Numbered from the stretch's first letter, positions 45,749-54,928 are shown. The stretch: 64,000 nucleotides of DNA from Gracilibacillus suaedae (GCF_017599345.1 NZ_JAGFVL010000062.1:358437-422436); one strand, 5' to 3'. The notes: generated from the sequence alone by a model not told the origin. A program made the numbers and translations.

Positions 45749-45870
45749 TGCGAAGTGTTTGATAGGTTTCTGACATTAAAAGATAGCCTTTACCTCTTGT
45801 AACAAGGGGGAGGGTTTTTCTTTTTCTGATAAGGTAAGAAAACATATAATCATTGGTCCACAACTTTTAT

Positions 45871-46301
45871 AAGCAACAAATCAAGCAAAGAAGGTATAAG
45901 ATTTGTTGAATAAATGAAGATAAGCAACAAATCAAGCAAAGAAGGTATAAGATTTGTTGAATAAATGAAGATAAGCAACAAATCAAGCAAAGAAGGTATA
46001 AGGTTTGTTGAATAAATGAAGATAAGCAACAAATCAAGCAAAGAAGGTATAAGGTTTGTTGAATAAACGAAGATAAGCAACAAATCAAGCGAAGAAGGTA
46101 TAAGATTTGTTGAATAAACGAAGATAAGCAACAAATCAAGCAAAGAAGGTATAAGATTTGTTGAATAAATGAAGATAAGCAACAAATCAAGCGAAGAAGG
46201 TATAAGATTTGTTGAATAAATGAAGATAAGCAACAAATCAAGCGAAGAAGGTATAAGATTTGTTGAATAAATGAAGATAACCAACAAATCAAGCAAAGAA
46301 G
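45871..46301 (+). repeat. 51-bp tandem repeat array (8 full units plus a partial ninth)
   Basis: Units start at 45871, 45922, 45973, 46024, 46075, 46126, 46177 and 46228, with a 23-nt partial at 46279. Each contains CAACAAATC and, 17 nt later, GATTTGTTG, a perfect 9-bp stem. Units 3 and 4 have GGTTTGTTG, which keeps pairing as a U-G wobble only in plus-strand RNA. Other variation is limited to single A/G or T/C changes. Long open frames on the minus strand arise because 51 is divisible by three; they have no ribosome binding site. Confidence 0.95.
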
Positions 46302-46347
46302 CCACAATCTCTATAGGCGTACTGCGCTTTTCTTACACCTTCTAATG

Positions 46348-46367
46348 GACGTAGCACGTCTTTTTTT
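46348..46367 (+). terminator. Small terminator-like hairpin after the repeat array
   Basis: GACGT (46348-46352) pairs with ACGTC (46356-46360), followed by seven T. It is plus-oriented and would end a transcript crossing the array. The remaining gap to 46510 holds an imperfect hairpin (about 46417-46471) that may terminate the minus-strand LacI-type gene. Confidence 0.5.
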
Positions 46368-46510
46368 AAAAGCGATTAGTTAGTCCTCAATCCACCGACT
46401 GATGGAAGGATTAATCAGAGAACCAGATGATCCCTACTATCATAGCGAACGGATATCATCTCCGATTCTCTATTAATTGCTTGTCATTCCTTGATTTCAT
46501 TTCAAACATA

Positions 46511-47503
46511 TTAATTAGAAATGAAATCTCCTGGAACTGGTCCGGTACTTTGGCGTTCTGTTAGAGATGGGTTCAGTTTCTTTACAGCATCATTTTTTTC
46601 TTCTGATTCAATGCGTTGAATAACCGCCTGCACAATCTCTTCCGCAAGCTCGTCAACTGGTACCCCGATACATGTCATCGGAATTTCTGTTGTTTCCATT
46701 TGTGGAATATTATCATAGCTGATTAAAGAGATTTCATCTGGCACACCTACTCCTTTTTCTTGTAGGGATCGTAATATACCACCACTAATATCATAACTGC
46801 TACCTATGATAGCGGTTGGTCGTTTTTCTAAATTTAATACATCATCGACTGCCAAGTAACCATCAAACCAGTCTAATCCATTTGTAGCGATACTTTGCTC
46901 TAGTAGTCCTATTTTTTTCATGGCTTTTTGATATCCTTCCACTTTCTCATTTTGCAGGGCATCATTTGTATTCATTAACCCAACATAGGCAATATTACGG
47001 TGTCCTAAATCATATAAGTATTGTACTGCTTTTTCCATTGCCTGTTCATGATTGGCATCGATGATTGGATACGTTACCTCGCGTTTTCCTGATACACCAT
47101 AGGCAACAAGCGGAATATTTTCCTCAGGAATCATCTGCTCTGATTCGGCAAAAACAATCATCCCATCCACTTGAAATTTTTTAAAGGTTTCCATCGCTGT
47201 ATCAGTAGAATCAACAGATAAAATCATCGAATAGCGAGTAGATTCAAATGCTTTACTAATATTGGTTACTAATGTTGCGAGTACAATTCTTTCAATGGTA
47301 GGCCAAATTAAGCCGACCACCTCAGTCTTTTTCCGAACTAATTGTTTGGCGGCTAAATTTGGTTCATAGCCCATTTCTTTGGCGACACGGAGTATTTTTT
47401 GTTTCGTCACTTCTTTCACAAGCGGGCTGTTATTTAATGCTTTGGATACAGTGGAGTAGCTGACATTCGCCTCTTTTGCAATATCTTTAATGGTCACATT
47501 CAT
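46511..47503 (-). CDS. LacI-family regulator of the uronate module
   Basis: This 330-aa LacI/GalR repressor has an N-terminal helix-turn-helix (IKDIAKEANVSYSTVSKALNN) and a periplasmic-binding-protein-like domain with RNIAYVGLMN, RPTAIIGSSYD and ISLISYDNIPQ. It is divergent from uxaE-uxaC, and an 18-bp palindrome with the central CG typical of LacI operators sits between them. This suggests hexuronate-induced derepression, like B. subtilis ExuR/KdgR. The ligand is inferred. Confidence 0.88.
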   Translation of the reverse strand: MNVTIKDIAKEANVSYSTVSKALNNSPLVKEVTKQKILRVAKEMGYEPNLAAKQLVRKKTEVVGLIWPTIERIVLATLVTNISKAFESTRYSMILSVDSTDTAMETFKKFQVDGMIVFAESEQMIPEENIPLVAYGVSGKREVTYPIIDANHEQAMEKAVQYLYDLGHRNIAYVGLMNTNDALQNEKVEGYQKAMKKIGLLEQSIATNGLDWFDGYLAVDDVLNLEKRPTAIIGSSYDISGGILRSLQEKGVGVPDEISLISYDNIPQMETTEIPMTCIGVPVDELAEEIVQAVIQRIESEEKNDAVKKLNPSLTERQSTGPVPGDFISN

Positions 47504-47577
47504 GATTAATCACCTTTAACTTTCTGAAAAATTTATTATTTATAGTTGTGTTCTATTTTTAAATAGTATATCATAAA

Positions 47578-47595
47578 AATAACAACGTTGTTATT
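47578..47595. promoter_or_regulatory. 18-bp palindromic LacI-type operator
   Basis: AATAACAACGTTGTTATT is a perfect palindrome centred on CG, between the LacI-type gene and uxaE. It is the best candidate operator for that regulator. Confidence 0.75.
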
Positions 47596-47643
47596 AATTT
47601 TATTAAAACAATGGAACCGTTAACAGAAAAGGAGTGGAGATAA

Positions 47644-49134
47644 TTGGAACAATTTCAATCAGTAGTGGAAGCGTTACAGGCAGGGAGATTACCGGTGTCG
47701 TCGGAAGCAATACAAGTTTATGAGCAGTCGTTCGAAAAGAAAGATAATGCTTCTGTTGTGATGGTGATGTCGGATACAACAAAATACTTAGTAGTAGCAG
47801 GGGAAGGTCCTTTATATGATGCTTTACAAGGGAACATAGTAGAAAACGGAAAAGTGTGTCCATTAACACATGACAATAGTAAAGTATTGAATCAGTTCTT
47901 TGATTATACGAAACCACAAGCATTTGGTACAGAAATTGCGACAATGGGACTGGGTGATCGTTTAGGTATAGCTTCACCTGGACATATTGAAACAGTCAAA
48001 GGAAGAAAAGTAAAGCCAATTCTCGCTCAGCAAAGTGTTCGTGAATTAACCCTACTAAATCGTACCATGACAGATATTTTAGATGCTGCAACATTCGCTG
48101 TTTTCCAAGAAGGCTATAAAGATGGATATGGAGCAGATGCTGATCATATTAAATTGGAAAAAGATATCGAGTATGCGTTAGGTCTAGGCTTCTCTTTCAT
48201 CACTTTAGACTGTTCCGAACAAATTCGTAATGATGTCGAAGGTATGGTAGAAGGCGATATTAATAAAGAATATGCAGGTTTACCAGTAGATCGTAAAGAA
48301 TACTTTAATAGCCATTATTTAAACAAGACGTTTAACGTACAAGGTATGGATATATCTTTCGATGAAGTAAGTCTCCATAAGAATGTACTTGTTTACGGTG
48401 AAGCAATTGATTTTATGGAGCATGTGTATAATGAGTATATTTCCAAAGCTGAAAAAGCGATCGATTTTGAAATCTCCATTGATGAAACAGAAACAGTTAC
48501 AGCACCTGAAGCTCATTTTTTCGTAGCAGAAGAACTCCGCAGAAGAGGTGTTACGGTTCAAAGTTTAGCGCCTAGATTCTGTGGTGAGTTCCAAAAAGGA
48601 ATTGATTACATCGGTGACCTTACTCAATTTGAGAAAGAATTACAGGAGCATGCTGAAATCGCTAAGTACTTTGGCTACAAGTTAAGTATCCACTCTGGTA
48701 GTGATAAATTCAGTGTCTTCCCGATTATCGGAAAGTACACAGAAGGCTTACTGCATATTAAAACGGCAGGTACTAACTGGTTGGAAGCAGTTCGTGTTAT
48801 TGCACAGGTAAATCCTGATCTTTACCGCCGTATGCATGTCTATGCGGAAGAGCATTTTGAAGAGACATTAAAGTATTATCACGTTACACCAGACTTAGAA
48901 AGTGTAGCACCATTAAATGAAACAAAAGATGCGGATCTTCCAACATATATGGATCATGACGCCTCCCGTCAATTATTCCATGTTACATATGGAATTCTTT
49001 TGACTGCTACTGATGATTCTGGTGATGAGTTGTTTAGAACAGAATTCTTCGATACATTAATGAAGAATGAAGACGCGTATCGACAAGCATTAGTAAAACA
49101 TATCGGACGACACTTGGATTTACTAGGTTTATAA
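47644..49134 (+). CDS. uxaE: Tagaturonate/fructuronate epimerase (UxaE)
   Basis: This 496-aa protein matches the UxaE family, which interconverts D-tagaturonate and D-fructuronate so that galacturonate can enter the glucuronate branch. Characteristic regions are DGYGADADHIKLEKDIEYALGL split as FQEGYKDGYGADADH and the following helix, APRFCGEFQKGIDYIGD, YKLSIHSGSDKFSVFP and HIKTAGTNWLEA; His, Asp and Glu residues there are likely metal ligands. The start is TTG 47644 after AAAGGAGTGGAG. It is the first gene of the module controlled by the palindrome at 47578, followed by uxaC. Confidence 0.9.
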   Translation: MEQFQSVVEALQAGRLPVSSEAIQVYEQSFEKKDNASVVMVMSDTTKYLVVAGEGPLYDALQGNIVENGKVCPLTHDNSKVLNQFFDYTKPQAFGTEIATMGLGDRLGIASPGHIETVKGRKVKPILAQQSVRELTLLNRTMTDILDAATFAVFQEGYKDGYGADADHIKLEKDIEYALGLGFSFITLDCSEQIRNDVEGMVEGDINKEYAGLPVDRKEYFNSHYLNKTFNVQGMDISFDEVSLHKNVLVYGEAIDFMEHVYNEYISKAEKAIDFEISIDETETVTAPEAHFFVAEELRRRGVTVQSLAPRFCGEFQKGIDYIGDLTQFEKELQEHAEIAKYFGYKLSIHSGSDKFSVFPIIGKYTEGLLHIKTAGTNWLEAVRVIAQVNPDLYRRMHVYAEEHFEETLKYYHVTPDLESVAPLNETKDADLPTYMDHDASRQLFHVTYGILLTATDDSGDELFRTEFFDTLMKNEDAYRQALVKHIGRHLDLLGL

Positions 49135-49200
49135 TATCTGTAAACTCTGAAGCTATGATAATATGATAATAGCACTTGATAATTTAAGGAAAGTGGGGAT

Positions 49201-50604
49201 ATGATGAAGTCCTTTATGGATGATAACTTTGTATTGAAGAACAAGACTGCTGAAACATTGTATCACAAGTATGCCAAAGATTTACCCATTATTGATTACC
49301 ACTGTCATTTAAGTCCGCAAGAAATTTATGAGAATACGCAATTTGAAAACATTACAAAAGTATGGTTATACGGAGATCATTATAAATGGCGTGCCATGAG
49401 AGCAAATGGTATAGAAGAGAAATATGTGACAGGCAATGCCAGTGATTACGATAAGTTCTTAGCATGGGCAAAAACAGTACCTCAACTGATTGGTAATCCA
49501 CTTTACCATTGGACACATTTAGAATTAAAACGCTATTTTGGTGTCGAAGAAACACTCAACGAAAATACAGCACCAGCTATTTGGGAAAAGGTAAATCAGC
49601 TGCTTAACAGCGGAGAATGGAATGTTCGAGACTTCATCGTGAAATCTGGAGTAGAAGTTATTTGTACAACAGATGATCCAACCGATTCTTTGGAATACCA
49701 TGAAAAAATTAAAGCGGATTCTGATTTTCATGTAAAAGTATTGCCAAGCTACCGTCCAGATAAAGGATTGGAGATTAACCGCGATGGTTTTACAACCTGG
49801 GTAGAAAAACTAGCGGATGTTTCAGGTGTTGCGATTGAATCTTATGATGCTTTCTTGCGAGCGCTGCAAAAACGGATTGACTTTTTCCATGAGATTGGTG
49901 GCAGAGTTTCCGATCATGCATTAGACGAAATGATGTATGAAGGGGCAACAGAAGAGGAAGTTACTGCTATTTTTGCTAAAGCATTAAAAGGCGACAAAGT
50001 ATCTATTGAAGAAGAGAAAAAATATAAGTCATTTACACTCACCTTTTTAGGGAAAGAATATCATAAAAAAGGTTGGGCGATGCAGTATCATATCAACGCT
50101 CACCGTAACAATAATACTCGCATGTTTAACGAGCTTGGTCCTGATACAGGATTTGACTCGATGAATGATAGTTTATTAGCACAACCACTGGTAAAACTGC
50201 TTGATTCACTTGATAAAGCAGACGCTTTACCGAAAACGATTTTGTATTCATTAAATCCAAGAGACAATGTGACAATCGCAACAATTATTGGCAGCTTCCA
50301 AGGTGGAGGCATACCAGGAAAAATGCAATTCGGTACAGCGTGGTGGTTTAATGATACGAAGCTAGGTATGATCAATCAAATGGAGACACTCGCTGATATT
50401 GGTGTGTTTAGCCGCTTTATTGGTATGCTTACTGATTCGCGGAGCTTTTTATCCTACACACGCCACGAATACTTCCGCCGTATTATGTGTAACCTGGTCG
50501 GCGAGTGGGTAGAAAATGGTGAATATCCAAACGATGAAGAAACACTAGCAGAAATTGTACAAAACATTTCTTATTACAACGCAAAAAAATATTTTAACTT
50601 TTAA
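49201..50604 (+). CDS. uxaC: Glucuronate (uronate) isomerase
   Basis: UxaC converts D-glucuronate to D-fructuronate and D-galacturonate to D-tagaturonate. The 467-aa length is standard. The amidohydrolase-type metal motif is in IIDYHCHLSPQEI (about residues 27-39), with the conserved NPLYHWTHLELKRYFG and QYHINAHRNNN further on, and the TDSRSFLSYTRHEYFRR segment near the C-terminus. It forms an operon with uxaE (66-nt gap) and has a strong terminator. It joins the GH115, GH28 and KdgF products to central metabolism. Confidence 0.97.
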   Translation: MMKSFMDDNFVLKNKTAETLYHKYAKDLPIIDYHCHLSPQEIYENTQFENITKVWLYGDHYKWRAMRANGIEEKYVTGNASDYDKFLAWAKTVPQLIGNPLYHWTHLELKRYFGVEETLNENTAPAIWEKVNQLLNSGEWNVRDFIVKSGVEVICTTDDPTDSLEYHEKIKADSDFHVKVLPSYRPDKGLEINRDGFTTWVEKLADVSGVAIESYDAFLRALQKRIDFFHEIGGRVSDHALDEMMYEGATEEEVTAIFAKALKGDKVSIEEEKKYKSFTLTFLGKEYHKKGWAMQYHINAHRNNNTRMFNELGPDTGFDSMNDSLLAQPLVKLLDSLDKADALPKTILYSLNPRDNVTIATIIGSFQGGGIPGKMQFGTAWWFNDTKLGMINQMETLADIGVFSRFIGMLTDSRSFLSYTRHEYFRRIMCNLVGEWVENGEYPNDEETLAEIVQNISYYNAKKYFNF

Positions 50605-50609
50605 GAAGG

Positions 50610-50639
50610 AGCGCTCAGATACTTGTCTGAGCGCTTTTT
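50610..50639 (+). terminator. Terminator after uxaC
   Basis: GCGCTCAGA (50611-50619) pairs with TCTGAGCGC (50626-50634), followed by TTTTT. Confidence 0.9.
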
Positions 50640-50649
50640 GACAACTAAA

Positions 50650-50890
50650 GAAAGTATATAATCTTTGGTATAACAACTTTTATAAGCAAGTACGATAGGA
50701 AAAGGTTGATTCAAAACATATCTTTTAAAAAACAAGGATAAGTCGGCTTCCGCTATATTTTTTCCTCTACAACGAATAACAGAGGAAGCATATTTGTCTT
50801 AACATCACTGGGGTAATAACCCAAGTTGCCAGGTCTGACATATGTTATAGAGCAGATGTTAGCGAAGGTCGCCCACTCCAACTCTTGTGG
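50650..50890. repeat. Composite intergenic repeat, partly shared with the 51-bp array leader
   Basis: 50653-50687 (TATATAATCTTTGG, then ACAACTTTTATAAGCAA) matches the sequence leading into the tandem array at 45845-45876. The right part (about 50755-50885, with GGTCTGACATATGTTATAG) belongs to the family seen at 17905-18060 and 52615-52790 and runs into the mgtE remnant. Confidence 0.7.
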
Positions 50891-51513
50891 GAATCGGTTT
50901 ATATAGAATTAATGGAATGATAGTACCAGCCAATGCCCCGATAATTAAGGTAATCAATAAGGAATTGCCTACTACTAATCCTAGCGTCATATTTCCTCTC
51001 CATAAATAAGCAATCAACCCGATAATTATCCCAACCCATAATTCACGGAGAATCAGCTTCAGTACTTGATTGAAATTCAAGTCTGCCGATAGTAATCCAC
51101 GAACAACCACTGCTAATGATTGTGTACTGGCATTTCCCTTCATGCCGGCAATGAGCGGCATAAAGAATGCTAAGGCAACTACAGACTCTAATGTTTCTTC
51201 AAAGCTACTAATAATACTACCTGATATAAGTCCAATAAATAGTAATAAGTAGCCTTTTATACGCTGCTACAAAAGGTTTTGTGTTGAAGCGGATTGCTTT
51301 TACCAGATGCCGATAATTTTTCCATGTCTTTATTTGCTTCTTGCATGACTACATCGATAACATCATCAACAGTAACCACACCTACTAATGTATTATCGCT
51401 TTCCACAATAGGCAAAGATACGAAATCATAGCGGCTAATCAGTTTGGCAACCTCTTCCAGATCTGTATGTGCATCTGCCTTGAGATTTCATTTTCAGTCA
51501 TATTTAACGACAT
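50872..51513 (-). pseudogene. mgtE: Decayed magnesium transporter gene (mgtE remnant)
   Basis: On the minus strand a ribosome binding site (GGGAGGG) and ATG 51513 give MSLNMTENEI, then the frame breaks. Another frame shows a CBS-domain end (DLEEVAKLISRYDFVSLPIV, GVVTVDDVIDVVMQEAN) at about 51470-51300. After a further break there are MgtE membrane helices with MPLIAGMKGNASTQSLAVVVRG and WVGIIIGLIAYLW (51161 to about 50900). The N-domain and part of the CBS region are deleted, and the C-terminus runs into repeat sequence. Not functional. Confidence 0.85.
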
Positions 51514-51544
51514 TTTCAAACCCTCCCTTTCCTAAAGGATTCTA

Positions 51545-51665
51545 CCGAGAATAGCAGATATGTAAGGGGTTTATTGATCATAATGGAGCAACTTATCAGT
51601 GCGGTAAAATCCTCCACTGATGGTAGTCTTACTTTATCAAGGTGCTAAGTCTGTGTGCCCCACTG
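51545..51665 (+). repeat. Intergenic repeat, TTATCAGGGTGTTAGCGTC family
   Basis: CCACTGATGGTAGTCTTACT and TTATCAAGGTGCTAAGTC resemble the end-of-window copy (63905-64000) and the inverted copy at 7195-7315. It fills the gap between the mgtE remnant and yjbQ. Confidence 0.45.
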
Positions 51666-51679
51666 ACCATAGTCTCAAT

Positions 51680-52081
51680 TTATCCTTCGATTACTTTGAC
51701 GTGGAATTTTCGATGACGCGGTCCATCGAATTCACAGAAATAAATACCTTGCCATGTTCCCAAGACAAGCCGACCATTGGAGAAAACCATTGTTTGATTA
51801 TGACCAACAGTACTCACCTTTAGATGTGCAGCGGTATTGCCCTCCATATGTAAATCCTCTGGGTGCTCCCACGGATAAACTTCACGTAATCTGCGCAAAA
51901 AATCTGTTTTCACATCTGGATCAGCATTTTCATTTACGGTGATTCCTGCTGTTGTGTGCAATGATGAAACAATGACGATACCATTTGAAACATTTTGTTC
52001 ACGAAGGTATTGTGCCACCTCTGATGTAATATCGACCATTTGATCATGGTAACTCGTTTTTAAAGAAAACGTCTTTTCCAT
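51680..52081 (-). CDS. YjbQ/UPF0047 family protein
   Basis: This 133-aa protein is of the widely conserved YjbQ family, with signature [16 protein letters not shown] (about residues 42-57), EGNTAAHLK with a likely metal-binding His, and [16 protein letters not shown]. Members bind metal and show weak thiamine-phosphate synthase activity; the physiological role is unclear. It is divergent from ridA, with about 105 nt between. Confidence 0.93.
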   Translation of the reverse strand: MEKTFSLKTSYHDQMVDITSEVAQYLREQNVSNGIVIVSSLHTTAGITVNENADPDVKTDFLRRLREVYPWEHPEDLHMEGNTAAHLKVSTVGHNQTMVFSNGRLVLGTWQGIYFCEFDGPRHRKFHVKVIEG

Positions 52082-52186
52082 TATTTATCATCCTTTTTAA
52101 AAATATAGTGTTATAATTATTCTACTAAAAATCAATTATATGTTAAAATTTTCTGTAAATAAAAGTATGGAAAGGATGCAGTAAAA

Positions 52187-52564
52187 ATGGTTAAAGCAAT
52201 ACATACAAAGAAAGCACCACAAGCAATTGGCCCTTATTCACAAGCGATTGATACGGGAGAATTAGTCTTTGTTTCGGGGCAAATCCCACTTAATCCGGAA
52301 ACAATGGAAGTAGTAGAAGGGGATATCGCAGCTCAGACAAATCAAGTAATGAAAAATTTAGAGGCAATTTTAACAGAAGCAGGCTTAACGTTTACCAATG
52401 TTGTCAAGTTCACGATTTATATTACCAATATGGATGACTTTGCTACCATCAATGAAGCATATGCAAAATTTCTAGAAGAGCCCTATCCGGCAAGGGCAAC
52501 AGTAGAGGTAAGTAAATTACCTAAAGGTGTTGGTGTCGAAATGGATGTTGTGGCAAAAAAATAA
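52187..52564 (+). CDS. ridA: RidA/YabJ family enamine/imine deaminase
   Basis: RidA hydrolyses reactive 2-aminoacrylate and other enamines formed by PLP enzymes. This 125-aa protein has GPYSQAID, FVSGQIPL, the helix VVKFTIYITNMDDFATIN and the PARATVEVSKLPKG motif with the substrate-binding Arg. Length and motifs are canonical. It is a single gene, GAAAGGATG site, with a terminator at 52573. Confidence 0.95.
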   Translation: MVKAIHTKKAPQAIGPYSQAIDTGELVFVSGQIPLNPETMEVVEGDIAAQTNQVMKNLEAILTEAGLTFTNVVKFTIYITNMDDFATINEAYAKFLEEPYPARATVEVSKLPKGVGVEMDVVAKK

Positions 52565-52572
52565 GTAAAAGA

Positions 52573-52606
52573 AACTTCCAGTTTTCCTATTAGGCTGGGA
52601 GTTTTT
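52573..52606 (+). terminator. Terminator after ridA
   Basis: AACTTCCAG (52573-52581) pairs with CTGGGAGTT (52595-52603) through one wobble, followed by TTTT. Confidence 0.75.
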
Positions 52607-52614
52607 AATTTCCA

Positions 52615-52795
52615 AGGAAGATACCGTGATATCAAAGTATTGTGAAGTGATGATAAGCGCCACTGGATAATAACCCAAGATGCTAGGTCTGACATATGTT
52701 GTCGAGTAGATTTTAGCGAGGCCGCCCACTTCAACTCCTGTGGAAATTGTTTGACCTGAAGATCCACTTTTTCGAGTGGTTTTTGCTCAGTTATT
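52615..52795 (-). repeat. Intergenic repeat related to the larC1 right-flank repeat
   Basis: Its reverse complement carries GTGGATCTTCAGGTCAAACA, CACAGGAGTTGAAG and CAACATATGTCAGACC, matching 17920-18035 and, at the right end, 50820-50885. The remainder of the gap to 53008 is AT-rich leader of the next gene. Confidence 0.75.
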
Positions 52796-53008
52796 CTTAT
52801 AACACAGTGCTAAATCGTAATTCCCCACTAAGACTCAAGTAAGTCAAAGAAGTTTTTTGGCTAAGCGCTATAGAAGAAAAACACACTTTAAAGGTTTAAC
52901 CGCTTTCGTTTAAGGAAAAAGTATAGAAAAAGACATAAATTTCTTTCCATAATTATAAAAACCTATCATAATATAAGAGTAAGTACTATGGAGAAAAGGA
53001 GTAAATCT

Positions 53009-53911
53009 ATGAAAAGAATAACATGGATGCTTATTGTAGTGACCTTAATTGGACTAGCTATCGCACCTTTTGCTTTCGCAAGTGATGGCGATGATAATGT
53101 CATTGATGAGAAATATGGTAAACCGAAATTAGTTCTCGGTGAAGCTCTGTCAGATTCACAAAAAGATACAGTAAGAAACTTATTGAATGCAACAAATCCT
53201 GACCAAGTAGATGAATATATTGTTACGGCTGAGGATCTTGTCAACTTTATCGGAGGAGATCCGGGCTCTAATATGTACTCCTCTGCCAAAATTACTCGAA
53301 AAGATGAAGGTGGAGTAGTTGTTAATGTTGTCAATCCAGAAAATATAACAGAAGTCACGAATGAAATGTATGCTAATGCCTTATTAACAGCGGGCGTGGA
53401 AAATGCAGTAATTGAAGTTGCATCACCATTAAAGGTATCAGGACATTCAGCTTTGACTGGTATTTATAAAGCTTTTAATGTCGATGGTGAATCATTAGAC
53501 CAAGATCGAATGGAAGTAGCCAATGAAGAATTAGATGTTGCTACAGATTTAGCCGAAGAAGCTGGCATTGACCAAGAAAAAGTAAGTGAGCTGTTAAGTG
53601 AAATAAAACGAGAAATATCAGAACAAAATCCAGCAACAAAAGAAGATGTCGAACGTATTGTCAGTGAGCAACTGGATCAATTAAACATTGAATTGAGTCC
53701 AGAAGATAGAGAGATGCTAACGAATCTTTTTGAGAAAATGCGCGACTTAAATATCGACTTCGGAAAAGTTACCGATCAATTGGAATCAATTGTTGGTGAT
53801 TTGAAAGGTAAATTAGAGGAAGTTACCGGGGGCGACACGGAAGGTTTTTGGCAAGAAGTCAAAAATTTCTTCCAAAACCTTCTCGACTCGATCAGAGGCT
53901 TATTTAATTAA
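53009..53911 (+). CDS. Secreted DUF1002 protein (YpuA type)
   Basis: This 300-aa acidic secreted protein has a signal peptide (about residues 1-25, cleaving near AFASDG), then the DUF1002 region with LGEALSDSQKDTVRNLL, NPDQVDEYIVTAEDLVNFI, SSAKIT and an ENAVIEVASPLKVSGHSALTG stretch split as VIEVASPLKVSG. The C-terminal third is helical (VSELLSEIKREI..., EVKNFFQNLLDSIRGLF). The function of DUF1002 proteins is unknown. I chose the ATG at 53009, with AAAAGGAG 7 nt upstream, rather than the ATG at 52988. A hairpin ends the gene at 53937. Confidence 0.85.
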   Translation: MKRITWMLIVVTLIGLAIAPFAFASDGDDNVIDEKYGKPKLVLGEALSDSQKDTVRNLLNATNPDQVDEYIVTAEDLVNFIGGDPGSNMYSSAKITRKDEGGVVVNVVNPENITEVTNEMYANALLTAGVENAVIEVASPLKVSGHSALTGIYKAFNVDGESLDQDRMEVANEELDVATDLAEEAGIDQEKVSELLSEIKREISEQNPATKEDVERIVSEQLDQLNIELSPEDREMLTNLFEKMRDLNIDFGKVTDQLESIVGDLKGKLEEVTGGDTEGFWQEVKNFFQNLLDSIRGLFN

Positions 53912-53935
53912 AATAAGTGAAGATCAAATAAAACG

Positions 53936-53970
53936 TAAACCGTCATTGTTTTTTTTATATGGCGGTTTAT
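53936..53970 (+). terminator. Hairpin after the DUF1002 gene
   Basis: AAACCGTCAT (53937-53946) pairs with ATGGCGGTTT (53959-53968) through one wobble; the following T run is short. Confidence 0.6.
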
Positions 53971-54071
53971 TTCGTATCGAAAGAAAAAGTAGGTAGTTGG
54001 AGTTGTGGTATTTAATGAACCAATATGTCAAAATTACCACGGCGAAGTTTGTGTGCACCATCTTAATAAAT

Positions 54072-54102
54072 TCAAAAAGAGTGAGCCAACTCAGCTCACT
54101 CT
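54072..54102 (-). terminator. Terminator of the minus-strand phnDCEE operon
   Basis: On the minus strand AGAGTGAGC (54102-54094) pairs with GCTCACTCT (54086-54078), followed by TTTT. Confidence 0.85.
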
Positions 54103-54124
54103 AATAATACCAATGTTATAGTCC

Positions 54125-54928
54125 CTAAACCAACCGCTTACGAATAAAACCTGATATTTGATCAATAATGGTAACCGTTATAATAATTACTAGCAGGATC
54201 ATCCCTACTTCTTCCCAATTTCGGTTCATATAGGCAAAGGTAATTAATGTACCAATACCACCCGCACCAACAATTCCTAGTACAGATGAAGCACGAACAT
54301 CGATTTCAAATCGATAAATTGCGTAAGACATAAATTCAGGTAATACTTGTGGAAAAATCCCGTAAAATAAAATTTGAAGTTTATTTGCACCACTGGCTTC
54401 CAAAGCTTCAATCACATTCATATCAATCGATTCAATAACCTCGGAATATAATTTTCCAAGCATCCCGGTTGAGCCAATGGCAATCGCCAACACCCCGGCA
54501 AAAGGATTCGGTCCAACAGCTGCCACGAAAATAATCGCAAGGACAATTTCAGGAAAGGCACGCACCGCACCTAAAATCCACATCCCGATATTATTAAGAA
54601 ATTTGTTGCGCACCATATTTGAAGCACATAAAAATGCAAGTGGTATGGCAATGATGGCTGCTGCTAATGACCCGGTATAGGCGATAAACAATGTTTCGAA
54701 CATCTTCTCCATTATACTTCCAGTTTCTTCAACAGCTGGCTGGAAAAATTTTGGTATAATCCGATCGATATTAGCTAATGTTCGTTCACTGAAGATATTG
54801 TCCCATCGAATTTCAATACTTGTAAACGTCCATATATAAATTAGCGCAATAATGATGAAAATGAAAATTCGTTTAACTAATGTAAGCTTACTTTTTGGTT
54901 TTTCTGGAAGGGTCAATTGTTCTGCCAT
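54125..54928 (-). CDS. phnE: PhnE-type ABC permease 2 (transporter 2)
   Basis: This 267-aa permease is the last gene of the second phn operon. It has six hydrophobic segments, the coupling loop ESIDMNVIEALEASGANKLQ, and the family stretch GAVRAFPEIVLAIIFVAAVG. Its ATG shares a base with the stop of the preceding permease (TAATG), giving translational coupling. The N-terminal 18 residues are polar and cytoplasmic. Confidence 0.93.
   Translation of the reverse strand: MAEQLTLPEKPKSKLTLVKRIFIFIIIALIYIWTFTSIEIRWDNIFSERTLANIDRIIPKFFQPAVEETGSIMEKMFETLFIAYTGSLAAAIIAIPLAFLCASNMVRNKFLNNIGMWILGAVRAFPEIVLAIIFVAAVGPNPFAGVLAIAIGSTGMLGKLYSEVIESIDMNVIEALEASGANKLQILFYGIFPQVLPEFMSYAIYRFEIDVRASSVLGIVGAGGIGTLITFAYMNRNWEEVGMILLVIIITVTIIDQISGFIRKRLV

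Noticed and set aside
45871..46301. Tandem array as a CRISPR locus
   Set aside because: The whole 51-nt unit is repeated with only point variation; there are no unique spacers and no cas genes.
45850..46307. Two long minus-strand ORFs encoding 17-aa repeats (LLDLLLIFIYSTNLIPS)
   Set aside because: They exist because the unit length is a multiple of three with no stops in two frames; there is no ribosome binding site, and two overlapping frames are equally open.
46380..46471. Another copy of the CCGACTGATGG repeat near the LacI-type gene
   Set aside because: Only about 12 nt match the end-of-window element; the stretch is better explained as an imperfect terminator for the minus-strand gene.
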